Source: JBHIBR01 sp046759145 [NCBI: Nitrospinota bacterium] (GTDB taxonomy: Bacteria > UBA8248). Taken from it: a DNA stretch of 13,777 bases. The stretch lies in contig JBHIBR010000012.1 in NCBI GenBank assembly GCA_046759145.1, forward strand, positions 1 to 13,777. Direction: 5' to 3'. Under the pieces are notes generated by a model. The model saw only the letters and a program-made list of their open reading frames with translations, made no database searches and had not been told where the DNA came from. Both the position numbers and the translations under genes were made by a program. Position 1 is the first letter of the stretch; each line of letters starts with the position of its first letter. Shown here piece by piece: positions 7,227 through 13,777 of this stretch.

Positions 7227-7610
7227 CTAGCCGGAAGCTTCCTCCCGCCCCGGGGGGGGAGTGGGTTGTGCTTCGGAGGGCGGCGCGCCCGGGGATGGAT
7301 TGGGGGAGGGGCTGGGGGCCAGCATCTGCTCCAGGGAGCGCTCCTTGAGCCCCTTGAGCTCAGCCTCGAGGGCGCGCAGACGACCCTCCCGCTCCCGGAT
7401 CCCGCGCAGCGCCTTGACCTTCTCCCACAGGCCCAGGGCCCAGGCACAGAAAAAGCCGAGGCTGAAGGCGGCCACCAGGGCGAAGAACAGCGGCAGCTCC
7501 AGCTGGCCGACCCTCCAGTGGGAGAGCTTGACCCTCGCCATGTTCTGCACGCCGAAGCTCACCACAACCAGGCTGAGGACCAGCCCGACGATGAGCCGCA
7601 GGCTACCCAT
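7227..7610 (-). CDS. LapA-domain (DUF1049) small inner-membrane protein
   Basis: This is a 127-residue protein with two membrane helices (about 4-21 and 38-61) joined by a short loop containing GVQN and a Trp. A charged helical segment of likely coiled-coil character follows (62-97), then a Pro/Ser-rich tail (98-127). The two-helix plan with a GxQN turn after helix 1 matches the LapA domain (LapA/YciS), which in enterobacteria works with LapB to adjust LPS synthesis. Similar proteins in other phyla are uncharacterised, so I give no LPS role here. The ATG at 7610 overlaps the HIT gene stop by 8 nt, and GAAGGGA lies just upstream. It precedes mutS by 13 nt, apparently in the same operon. The Pro-rich tail may be disordered. 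Confidence 0.8.
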   Translation of the reverse strand: MGSLRLIVGLVLSLVVVSFGVQNMARVKLSHWRVGQLELPLFFALVAAFSLGFFCAWALGLWEKVKALRGIREREGRLRALEAELKGLKERSLEQMLAPSPSPNPSPGAPPSEAQPTPPPGREEASG

Positions 7611-8097
7611 GGGTCCCTTCTCGCAGGAGGGGTGCCAGCTGGGCGTAGGCCTCTTCCAGGTGCTGGGGCATCACCCGGGTCTCCGCCAGGAGGGGCATGA
7701 AATTGGTGTCCCCCCGCCAGCGGGGCACGACGTGGAGGTGAAGGTGATCCGCCACCCCGGTCCCCGCCTCCGAGCCCAGGTTGACCCCCAGGTTGAACCC
7801 CTGGGCCCGGATGGCCCGCCGGAGGGTCGCCACTGCCCTCTGGCTCAACTGGAACAGCTCAGCCCCCTCCTCCGCCTCCAGGGCTTCGAGGTCCGCCACG
7901 TGCCGGTAGGGGACCACCATCAGGTGCCCGTGGGCATAGGGATAGCGGTTGAGCAGCAGGTAAGTCTTCTCCCCTCGGAGGAGGATCAGGTTCCTCTCGT
8001 CCTCCCCCTCCGCGGGCAGGCGGCAGAGAAGGCAACCATCTTCTCGATGGGCGCTCTGGATGAATTCCATCCGCCAGGGAGCCCAGAGCCGCTTCAT
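7603..8097 (-). CDS. HIT-family nucleotide hydrolase/transferase
   Basis: This is a 164-residue protein with the histidine-triad signature HLHLHVVP, His118/His120/His122, of which the middle His is the usual nucleophile. It has an N-terminal CxxC (Cys22, Cys25) and a HGH pair near residue 56, as in the zinc-containing branch of HIT proteins. The MKRLWAPWRMEFI opening is typical of bacterial proteins annotated as Ap4A phosphorylase- or hydrolase-like. The substrate is not determined by the sequence. The start is ATG at 8097, which overlaps the ybeY stop as ATGA. The frame is open further upstream to 8172, but that part is a shadow of ybeY. A strong purine tract (GGGAGGGGGAGG) lies directly before the ATG. 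Confidence 0.93.
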   Translation of the reverse strand: MKRLWAPWRMEFIQSAHREDGCLLCRLPAEGEDERNLILLRGEKTYLLLNRYPYAHGHLMVVPYRHVADLEALEAEEGAELFQLSQRAVATLRRAIRAQGFNLGVNLGSEAGTGVADHLHLHVVPRWRGDTNFMPLLAETRVMPQHLEEAYAQLAPLLREGTHG

Positions 8098-8540
8098 CCT
8101 CCCTCCCCCTCCCGCAGCGCGCGAGCCAGAGTCCGCTCTTTTCGCCGCATGCGCCGGGCCTCCTCGGGGCACCGGTGGTCGTAGCCCGCGAGGTGGAGGA
8201 TGCCGTGAACGAGGAGCCGCTCGACCACCTCCCCGAGGCTCTCCCCTCCCTCTGCGGCCTGGCGGCGAGCCTCCCCCAGGTTGAGCACCACATCTCCCAG
8301 GAGGGCCGGCACCCTCGGCCCCCCCGGCCCCTCGCCCTGGGGGAACGAGAGGACGTCCGTCGGCGCCTCCACCCCCCGCCAGCGAGCGTTCAGGCGCTCC
8401 ATCTCCCGGTCGCCCACCAGCGCGATGCTCAGCTCCCTATCCGCTAAGCGTAGCCTCTGGAGAATGCTCGAGGCCTTCTTTCCGAGGCGCCGGCCGCCGA
8501 TCCTCCCGGGGTTTGAGCGGCTTCGCAGGAGCACCGTCAT
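8094..8540 (-). CDS. ybeY: Endoribonuclease YbeY (16S rRNA maturation factor)
   Basis: This is a 148-residue protein with the UPF0054 metal site H-x3-H-x5-H in HGILHLAGYDH (His112, His116, His122), and the upstream PTDVLSFPQGE block (60-70). YbeY is a metal-dependent endoribonuclease active in 16S rRNA 3'-end maturation and ribosome quality control. The start is ATG at 8540, with AAAGG about 8 nt upstream. The N-terminal TVLLRSR and the LSIALVGD strand are family-like, so this start is well supported. It therefore lies 104 nt inside the 3' end of the preceding 7TM-HD gene. Neighbouring phoH and 7TM-HD genes are a conserved context for ybeY in several phyla. Confidence 0.96.
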   Translation of the reverse strand: MTVLLRSRSNPGRIGGRRLGKKASSILQRLRLADRELSIALVGDREMERLNARWRGVEAPTDVLSFPQGEGPGGPRVPALLGDVVLNLGEARRQAAEGGESLGEVVERLLVHGILHLAGYDHRCPEEARRMRRKERTLARALREGEGG

Positions 8541-10878
8541 CGCTCGCCTTTCTCTCCGTCTCGGGGGCCGGGTACTCCACCCGATGGTGGTAGATGCCGG
8601 TGAGGATGTGGACGAAGCTCCGGGCGATGAGCTTGAGGTGTCGCAGGGTGAGCTCGCAGTGGTCCAGCTGGCCGTCCGCGAAGGTGGTGTTGATGACCCG
8701 ATCCACCATGTGCTGGATGCGCTGGTGGGTGGGCTCGGGGAGTGCGCGGGCCGCCGCTTCCACCTGGTCGGCGAGCATGAGGATGGCCGCCTCACGGGTC
8801 TGGGGTTTGGGGCCCGGGTATCGGTAGTCCTCTTCCTTGACCTCTTCGGGGTTCCCCCCGTCGCGGTTTTTGGCCCTCTCGTAGAAGTAGCGGATGAGGC
8901 TCGTGCCGTGGTGCTGGGGGATGAGGTCCACGATCTCCCAGGGCAGCTTGCTCTCCCGGGCCAGCTCGATGCCGTCCTTCACGTGGGAGACGAGGATGAG
9001 GGTGCTCATGCTGGGGTTGAGGCGGTCGTGTCGGTTGATGGCGTCCTGCTGGTTCTCGACGAAGTACTCGGGCTTCAGCATCTTGCCGATGTCGTGGTAG
9101 TAGGCGCCCACGCGCGCCAGCAGCGGATTGGCGCCGATGGCCTCGGCGGCCTCCTCCGCCAGGTTGCCCGTGATGATGCTGTGGTGGTAGGTCCCCGGGG
9201 CCCGGACGACCAGCCGCCGCAGGAGGGGGTGGTTCAGGTCGGCCAGCTCGAGCAGCTTCATGTCCGTCGTCACCTTGAAGAGGATCTCCAGCACGGGCAA
9301 GAGCGCCAGGGCCACGAGGGAGGTGGTGATGCCGCCCGCGAGGGCCAGGGGGATGTCTAGGGCGTCCCTCCACAGGGCGAAGAGGCCCCCCATGAGCCCT
9401 GAGCCCACGGTGATGGCAAAGCCCACCACACCCACCCAGAGACCCGCCGCCACGATGCCCGAGCGCTGGCGATACTGCTTCCAGCGCAGCGCCGCCACCA
9501 GCCCGCCCCCCAGCGCCACCAGGGCGTAGCTCCAATCCTCGCCCAGCATCAGGCCCACGAGCGCCCCGGTGAGGACCGCCAGGGTGACGGCCGCCGTCCG
9601 GCCGAGGAGGATGGCCGCCAGCATGGGAGAGGCGGCAAACGGAATGGCGTAGAGGTAGCTCTGGAGCGGGATCTGGGGGAAACCCTGGTTGAGCGAGTGG
9701 GCCACTGCGATGGATACTTTGATGAGCCCCACCTGGACGGCGATCAGCAGGCAGAAGAGAGCGAGCAGCTTCATCTCGCCCAAGAGGGGGGCGCCATAAA
9801 TATGGAGGCAAAAGGCCGTCAGGGCGACCAGCAGGAGGGCAATGAGGGCTGCACCCGCCAGGTTCTCCGCGACGTGCTTCTTGCGCCGGAGGCCCAGGAG
9901 GCTTTTGAGCTTGCCCAGGTGCTCCTCACTCACGCGCGCGCCCTCGCGGACGATCATCTCCCCCTTCTTGACCTGGTAGTAAACGGGCTTGGTGCTCTCC
10001 GCCACCTGCTTCTTGAGGAGGTCGGTCGCCTTGCGGTTGAAGGTCAGGGTAGGCTGGACCAGCCGGACCGCCAGGCTCACCACGTGCGGGCGGTCTCGGG
10101 GGGAGGCCTGCAGATCCACCTCCTGGGCCAACTGCCCCAGGAAGCGCTCCGCCTCCCTGTGGTCGAGCACCTTGTCCAGGTCGTCGAGCTTCACCTCCTT
10201 TCCGCTCTTCACCTCCCGGACGCTGATCCCCTTCGCCCGGTGGGCGTTCAGGAGCTTCTTGTCCGTCACCACCCCCCGAAGCAGAAGGGGTCGGAGGAGG
10301 GTCTTGAGGTCTTCCTGGATCCAGGGGGCGTAATCCCGCTCCGCCAGGAAGCGCTGAAGCCCTTGGTCGGGCTCGATGCCGAGGGCCCGGTTGAAGGCGG
10401 CCTCCTTCGCCTGGAACTCCTTGGTTTCCTTGAAGCGCTGCCGTAACCCAGCCTCAGAGGCAGGAGCCCCCTCGCCGCTGGCTCGGGCACGGAGTTCCTT
10501 CATCCCCTCCCGGAAAGCCTCCTGCATGCGGCCGAAGGCGGCCTCCAGCCGCGCCTCCAGGTCCGCCAGGGCCCGCGTGTCGAGGTCATAGAGGAAAGGG
10601 GTCTTCTCCACGGCCTCCTGGCGCTTCTTGGCGGTGGAGGCCACCTCCTCCACGAGGAAGTCCTGGGGGGCCTTGATGTCGCGGGGGGCAATGTCGCCGA
10701 GCGCAAACTGCCGCTCCGCCCAGGGCAGGCCCGCCGAGAGGAGGAGGGTCAGGTAGAGGGTCAAGCCTCCCCCCAGCAGGAGCTGCCAGGTCGTCAGGGG
10801 GAACGCGGGCAGCCAGCCCCGCAGGGCCCACCGCTTGTTGCCCCCATTCTTGGCCCTGGTCACGTGCCCCTTTCGCAC
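8437..10878 (-). CDS. 7TM-HD membrane phosphodiesterase (PgpH/YqfF type, probable c-di-AMP hydrolase)
   Basis: This is an 813-residue protein with a first membrane helix (about 31-50) and a large extracytoplasmic domain (about 52-335). A seven-helix bundle (about 339-534) and a cytoplasmic HD domain (about 550-720) follow. HD residues seen are His565/His566 in GTYHHS, His595-Asp596 in YYHDIGK, and the PQHHG pair later on. This layout is the 7TMR-HDED/7TMR-HD family whose Listeria member PgpH hydrolyses c-di-AMP; activity here is inferred. GTG at 10878 is preferred because GGAAGGGGGG lies 5 nt upstream. GTG at 10896 and GTG at 10863 are alternatives. The family usually ends soon after the FHQRVEYP-like segment, matched here by YHHRVEYP. 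The last 40 or so residues are Pro/Arg/Glu-rich and overlap ybeY by 104 nt, which is odd (see findings). Confidence 0.93.
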   Translation of the reverse strand: MRKGHVTRAKNGGNKRWALRGWLPAFPLTTWQLLLGGGLTLYLTLLLSAGLPWAERQFALGDIAPRDIKAPQDFLVEEVASTAKKRQEAVEKTPFLYDLDTRALADLEARLEAAFGRMQEAFREGMKELRARASGEGAPASEAGLRQRFKETKEFQAKEAAFNRALGIEPDQGLQRFLAERDYAPWIQEDLKTLLRPLLLRGVVTDKKLLNAHRAKGISVREVKSGKEVKLDDLDKVLDHREAERFLGQLAQEVDLQASPRDRPHVVSLAVRLVQPTLTFNRKATDLLKKQVAESTKPVYYQVKKGEMIVREGARVSEEHLGKLKSLLGLRRKKHVAENLAGAALIALLLVALTAFCLHIYGAPLLGEMKLLALFCLLIAVQVGLIKVSIAVAHSLNQGFPQIPLQSYLYAIPFAASPMLAAILLGRTAAVTLAVLTGALVGLMLGEDWSYALVALGGGLVAALRWKQYRQRSGIVAAGLWVGVVGFAITVGSGLMGGLFALWRDALDIPLALAGGITTSLVALALLPVLEILFKVTTDMKLLELADLNHPLLRRLVVRAPGTYHHSIITGNLAEEAAEAIGANPLLARVGAYYHDIGKMLKPEYFVENQQDAINRHDRLNPSMSTLILVSHVKDGIELARESKLPWEIVDLIPQHHGTSLIRYFYERAKNRDGGNPEEVKEEDYRYPGPKPQTREAAILMLADQVEAAARALPEPTHQRIQHMVDRVINTTFADGQLDHCELTLRHLKLIARSFVHILTGIYHHRVEYPAPETERKASDDGAPAKPLKPREDRRPAPRKEGLEHSPEATLSG
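8563..8567 (-). other. C5 homopolymer near the 3' end of the 7TM-HD gene
   Basis: The minus strand has a CCCCC run three codons after the conserved YHHRVEYP end of the 7TM-HD protein. One extra base here would put the TGA inside the ybeY ATGA into the 7TM-HD frame. The gene would then end at the usual place, and the junction would match the ATGA overlap seen between ybeY and the HIT gene. This is a candidate site for an indel, natural or technical. Confidence 0.35.
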
Positions 10879-10901
10879 AGTAGCCCCCCTTCCCACTCGC
10901 C

Positions 10902-11954
10902 CTAGGAGCCTTGGGCCTCGTAGGCGCGGATGACCTCGCGCACGAGGGGGTGGCGGACCACGTCCCTCTCGCTGAAGAAGACAAACCGGATGCCCTGGAT
11001 GTCGCGGAGGGTGCGCGCGGCGTGGATCAATCCCGAGCGGGTCGGGTCGGGCAGGTCCACCTGGGTGATGTCTCCCGTCACCACGGTTCGGGTCCCGAAA
11101 CCCAAGCGCGTGAGGAACATCTTCATCTGCTCGGGCGTGGCATTTTGCGCCTCATCCAGGATGACGAAGCTGTCGTTCAGGGTGCGCCCCCGCATGTAGG
11201 CGAGGGGGGCGACCTCGATGGCGCCCCGCTCCATGAAACGGCGCGCCTTGTCGTAGTCGAGCATGTCGTAGAGGGCGTCGTAGAGGGGGCGGAGATAGGG
11301 GTTCACCTTCTCCAGGAGGTCTCCCGGCAGAAACCCCAGCTTCTCCCCCGCCTCCACCGCCGGCCGCACCAGGAGGATGCGGCTCACCGCCTTGCGGAGG
11401 AAGAAGGAGACAGCCATGGCCATCGCCAGGTAGGTCTTGCCCGTGCCCGCGGGGCCGATGCCCACGACGATGTCGTAGTTGTCGATGGCGCGCACGTAGG
11501 CCCTCTGGGTGGGGCTCTTCGGCAGGATGTAGCGGCGCTTTCCCGCCACGGTGATGCGCGCCTCCAGCATCTCCCGGATGGATGCCGTCTCTCCCGAGCT
11601 GCACAGCCGGGCCAGGGCCACAAGCTCCTCCTGGTCGAATCCGTACCCCTCCCGCAGGCAGCGCTCCAGCTCGTTCAGGAACTCGCGGGCCTGGCGCAGG
11701 GCTCCGGGGGCGCCGTGGAGCCGGACTCCGTCTTCCACCACCTCCAGGCGCACCTGGAAGGCCCTCTCGAAAGATTTCAGCGCTTGGTCGTGGACGCCGA
11801 ACAGCTCGCCGAGGTGTGCCGGGGAGAGGAGGGCGGTTTCGCCTTTTTGCTCCAAGGCCAAAGGGATTGTGCTCCTCAGGGGCTCCCGGGCTGAAGCGGG
11901 GATGAACCCTCTGGCGAAACCTCCCTGCCGGCTCCAGGCCTTGCCGGATTTCAT
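10902..11954 (-). CDS. PhoH-family ATPase (YbeZ-like)
   Basis: The open frame is 350 residues. The ATPase core shows Walker A GPAGTGKT (167-174), RPAVEAGEKLGFLPG (197-211), Walker B VILDEAQN (264-271) and the sensor TGDITQVDLP (293-302). A small KH-like N-terminal region precedes it. PhoH/YbeZ proteins are predicted RNA-associated ATPases and typically pair with YbeY, which is encoded two genes downstream. The start is uncertain. ATG at 11954 has no good Shine-Dalgarno sequence and lies inside a promoter-like -10 hexamer. TTG at 11861 (residue 32) has GAGGAG 10 nt upstream and would give 319 residues, also a normal length. The coordinates given are the longer version. The stop TAG at 10902 is 5 nt from the first possible start of the next gene. 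Confidence 0.95.
   Translation of the reverse strand: MKSGKAWSRQGGFARGFIPASAREPLRSTIPLALEQKGETALLSPAHLGELFGVHDQALKSFERAFQVRLEVVEDGVRLHGAPGALRQAREFLNELERCLREGYGFDQEELVALARLCSSGETASIREMLEARITVAGKRRYILPKSPTQRAYVRAIDNYDIVVGIGPAGTGKTYLAMAMAVSFFLRKAVSRILLVRPAVEAGEKLGFLPGDLLEKVNPYLRPLYDALYDMLDYDKARRFMERGAIEVAPLAYMRGRTLNDSFVILDEAQNATPEQMKMFLTRLGFGTRTVVTGDITQVDLPDPTRSGLIHAARTLRDIQGIRFVFFSERDVVRHPLVREVIRAYEAQGS
11872..11877 (-). promoter_or_regulatory. Candidate ribosome binding site for an internal TTG start of the phoH gene
   Basis: GAGGAG on the minus strand lies 10 nt before TTG at 11861, at residue 32 of the longer reading frame. It is the best purine-rich motif near the 5' end of this gene; nothing comparable precedes the ATG at 11954. 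Confidence 0.4.
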
Positions 11955-11979
11955 TCTAGCAAAAATGGAGGCCCGTCAA
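11953..11979 (-). promoter_or_regulatory. Possible sigma70-type promoter in the xerD/phoH gap
   Basis: On the minus strand, TTGACG (11979-11974) and TAGAAT (11958-11953) each match the consensus at five of six positions. They are separated by 15 nt, two shorter than the optimum, and the spacer has a T5 run that is rare in this GC-rich sequence. A transcript would begin near 11946, downstream of the ATG at 11954. That would leave the TTG at 11861 as the translation start with a leader of about 85 nt. The short spacer lowers confidence. Confidence 0.45.
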
Positions 11980-11989
11980 TACCCTCCCC

Positions 11990-12880
11990 TCAGCCCTTCC
12001 TCGGATGGCGCGCTTCGAGCGCCGCCCGCAGGTGACCCTTCTGGAGGTGGGTGTAGACCTCGGTGGTGGCGATGTCGGCGTGGCCGAGCATGAGCTGGAG
12101 CGCCCGCAGGTCCGCCCCGCGAGCCAGCAGGTGGCTTGCGAAGGAGTGGCGCACCATGTGGGGGCCCACGCCGCGGCGGAGGCCCGCCCGGAGGGCGTAG
12201 TGGCGCAGCAGCTTCCAGAACCCCTGCCGGGTGAGGGGCTTCCCCCGGGCGCTCACAAAGAGGAACTCCGACCTCTTCCCCCGCAGGAGGGCCTCCCTTG
12301 CGCCTTCCAGGTAGTTCCGAAGCCTTGCCAGCGCCGCCTCCCCCACCGGCACCACCCTCTCCCGAGAGCCCTTCCCCAGCGCAAGCAGAAAACCCGCCTC
12401 CAGGTGCACCTGATTGAGCCGCAGGCCCACGAGCTCTGAGGCCCGAACGCCCGTTGCGTAGAGCAGCTCGAGAAGCGCCGCGTCCCGCACCCCCCGGGGG
12501 GTGCGGGGGTCGGGCTGTGCGATCAGGAGCGCGACCTCCTCCTCCGAGAGCACCCGGGGCAGCCTCCGCCAGGCGGCGGGGGAGCGGAGTTCTGAAGCCA
12601 TGTCCTCACCCAGGGTGGCTTCCTCCTTCAGGAAGCGGCAGAAGCGACGCACCGCCGCCACCTTCCGGCGCACGCTCGCGGGGGAGAGACCGGAGTCCGC
12701 CAGCGCCTTGAGGTGGGAGAGGAGCACAGGCCGCACTAGCTCTCCGGGGGTGCCCACCCCTTCCTTCTCCGCGTGGGCAAGGAAGGCGCCCACGTCGCGG
12801 CCGTAGGCGATGAGGGTGTTCTCGGAGAGGCGTTTTTCCACCCTCAAAAATTCGAGAAATCGCTCGAGGGATTCTTTCAT
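11990..12880 (-). CDS. xerD: Site-specific tyrosine recombinase XerD (XerC/D family)
   Basis: This is a 296-residue protein of standard Xer length. The N-terminal SAM-like DNA-binding domain (about 1-90) is followed by the catalytic domain. The full active site is visible: Arg146 in ATGVRASEL, Lys170 in GKGSRERVVPVG, His241 and Arg244 in HMVRHSFASHLL, His267 in LGHADIATT, and the nucleophile Tyr276 in EVYTH. Xer recombinases resolve chromosome dimers at dif near the replication terminus. The XerD choice over XerC rests on overall wording and on the murJ neighbour, and is moderately sure. The ATG at 12880 is 6 nt after the murJ stop, with AAGGTG overlapping that stop. It is a housekeeping gene here, not part of an integron or prophage. 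Confidence 0.93.
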   Translation of the reverse strand: MKESLERFLEFLRVEKRLSENTLIAYGRDVGAFLAHAEKEGVGTPGELVRPVLLSHLKALADSGLSPASVRRKVAAVRRFCRFLKEEATLGEDMASELRSPAAWRRLPRVLSEEEVALLIAQPDPRTPRGVRDAALLELLYATGVRASELVGLRLNQVHLEAGFLLALGKGSRERVVPVGEAALARLRNYLEGAREALLRGKRSEFLFVSARGKPLTRQGFWKLLRHYALRAGLRRGVGPHMVRHSFASHLLARGADLRALQLMLGHADIATTEVYTHLQKGHLRAALEARHPRKG

Positions 12881-12886
12881 AACACC

Positions 12887-13777
12887 TTAAAGTGCCGCCA
12901 TTTTCTTCCTTGCCGCCCTCTCCACCTCCCTCAGCTCCGCGCAGCCCAGCGCCCGGCAGACGAGGAGATAGAACCCCCCGCCCAACACCACCCCCGCCCC
13001 CAGCACCGCCGCCCGGGCGGGGAGCGCCGCCAAGGGGTCGAAGGCCCAGGCCATGAAGGCCCAGAGAAGGCCCCCCATCAGGAGGGCCGCCACCGCGAGG
13101 CGCCAGCTCTCGACGGCCGCCCTCCGCGCCCCCAAGCCCCCCAGCCGCGCCCGAAGCGCCCGGGCGAGGAGGGCGAAGTTGAGGGCCGAGGCCAGGCTCG
13201 TGGCAAGGGCCAGGCCGCCGTGCTTGAGAGGTCCCATGAGGAGGAGGTTCAAGACGATGTTCGCCCCCACCGCCCGGTTGGCATAGCGCACCGGGGTCCG
13301 GGTGTCCTGGAGGGAGTAGAAGGCCGAGGTCAGGGTCTTGACCCCTCCGAAGAAGACGAGCCCCACCGCATAGTACCGCAGCGCAATGGCGCTCCCGCGG
13401 GTGGCCTCGGGGCCGAACTCCCCCCGCCTGAAGAGCACATCCATGATGGGCTCCGCCAGCACCACGAGGCCCACTGTGGCGGGCAGGAGGATGAACAGGG
13501 TGAGCCTACCGGCGTGGAGGAGCGTCTCCCGGAAGGCCTCTCGCTCCTCGGCGACGGCCTGGTGGGAGAGGGTCGGAAAGGCCGCCACCGCGATGGCGAT
13601 GCCGAAGACGCCCAGGGGGAACTGGACGAGGCGATTTCCATAGTAGAGATAGCTCACGCTCCCACCCGACAAGAAGGAGGCGAGGAAGCGGTCCACCACC
13701 AGGTTCACCTGGGTCACCGCCATGCCGTAGGCCGCCGGCAGCATCAGGACCAGACAGCGGCGCAGCTCGGGCCTCCC
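12887..13777 (-). CDS. murJ: Lipid II flippase MurJ (MviN), C-terminal part (5' end outside window)
   Basis: There are 296 residues before the TAA at 12887, and the frame is still open at the window edge (first residues GRPELRRCLVLMLPA). This is the C-terminal half or so of a protein that is normally about 500-530 residues. Family-like segments are NLVVDRFLASFLSGGSVSYLYYGNRLVQFPLGVFGIA and VLFRRGEFGPEAT (named here in pieces), followed by repeated membrane helices. MurJ moves lipid II across the inner membrane for peptidoglycan synthesis. An internal ATG at 13744 should not be taken as the start. xerD follows after 6 nt. Confidence 0.93.
   Translation of the reverse strand, partial: GRPELRRCLVLMLPAAYGMAVTQVNLVVDRFLASFLSGGSVSYLYYGNRLVQFPLGVFGIAIAVAAFPTLSHQAVAEEREAFRETLLHAGRLTLFILLPATVGLVVLAEPIMDVLFRRGEFGPEATRGSAIALRYYAVGLVFFGGVKTLTSAFYSLQDTRTPVRYANRAVGANIVLNLLLMGPLKHGGLALATSLASALNFALLARALRARLGGLGARRAAVESWRLAVAALLMGGLLWAFMAWAFDPLAALPARAAVLGAGVVLGGGFYLLVCRALGCAELREVERAARKKMAAL

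Noticed and set aside
4190-7348. 1052-codon plus-strand open frame opposite mutS and DUF4390
   Set aside because: It is antisense to a textbook MutS and spans a gene junction; its composition is typical of an antisense reading of GC-rich codons.
7214-7447. Upstream extension of the mutS frame by 78 codons
   Set aside because: It overlaps the LapA-domain gene, is Arg/Pro-rich, and MutS proteins normally begin close to the MRQYLEFK segment.
8098-8172. Upstream extension of the HIT frame
   Set aside because: It lies within the end of ybeY; the strong ribosome binding site and the MKRLWAPWRM start place the real start at 8097.
11990-12880. Tyrosine recombinase as a sign of an integrated mobile element
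   Set aside because: Length, active-site wording and neighbours (murJ, phoH) fit chromosomal XerD; there are no flanking repeats, tRNA or phage genes.

Overview
This is an ordinary-looking chromosomal stretch from a very GC-rich Gram-negative bacterium. All twelve genes I can support lie on the minus strand, so the window reads from right to left: murJ (cut by the window edge), xerD, a phoH-family gene, a 7TM-HD phosphodiesterase (pgpH/yqfF type), ybeY, a HIT-family gene, a small LapA-domain membrane protein, mutS, a DUF4390 gene, an NtrY-type sensor kinase, an EamA-family transporter, and the first 68 codons of an NtrC/NtrX-type response regulator (cut by the window edge). Gram-negative character is inferred from the envelope genes (MurJ, LapA domain, NtrY with a large periplasmic loop, DUF4390). 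The phoH - 7TM-HD - ybeY order and the DUF4390 - ntrY pairing remind me of Deltaproteobacteria and other high-GC lineages such as NC10/Methylomirabilota or Tectomicrobia. I cannot place it more precisely without a database search.

Layout. From 13777 down to 1656 the genes are packed almost without gaps. Junctions are 6 nt (murJ/xerD), 35 nt (xerD/phoH), 5-23 nt (phoH/7TM-HD), a 104-nt overlap (7TM-HD/ybeY), an ATGA overlap (ybeY/HIT), an 8-nt overlap (HIT/lapA), 13 nt (lapA/mutS), a 17-nt overlap (mutS/DUF4390) and 13 nt (DUF4390/ntrY). This looks like one long transcription unit, possibly re-initiated at a promoter-like sequence in the xerD/phoH gap. A perfect hairpin sits directly against the ntrY stop codon and probably marks the 3' end of the unit. 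The EamA gene and the regulator gene follow, each with a TTG start preceded by a good Shine-Dalgarno sequence. The 384-bp space between them (207-590) holds a promoter-like sequence and a hairpin-rich leader but no convincing gene.

How the genes fit together. MurJ supplies lipid II to the outer face of the membrane and XerD resolves chromosome dimers. PhoH and YbeY act in RNA metabolism and ribosome maturation, and the 7TM-HD protein probably degrades c-di-AMP. HIT is a nucleotide-binding hydrolase or transferase, and MutS performs mismatch repair. DUF4390 and NtrY look like an exported protein plus an envelope sensor kinase whose natural partner is the NtrX-like regulator at the left edge, now separated from it by the transporter gene. 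I see no mobile element, CRISPR array, tRNA or rRNA, and no clear sign of a new defence or biosynthetic system. The points worth checking are the split ntrY/ntrX pair, the structured regulator leader, the long 7TM-HD/ybeY overlap with a possible one-base indel, and the start of the phoH gene.
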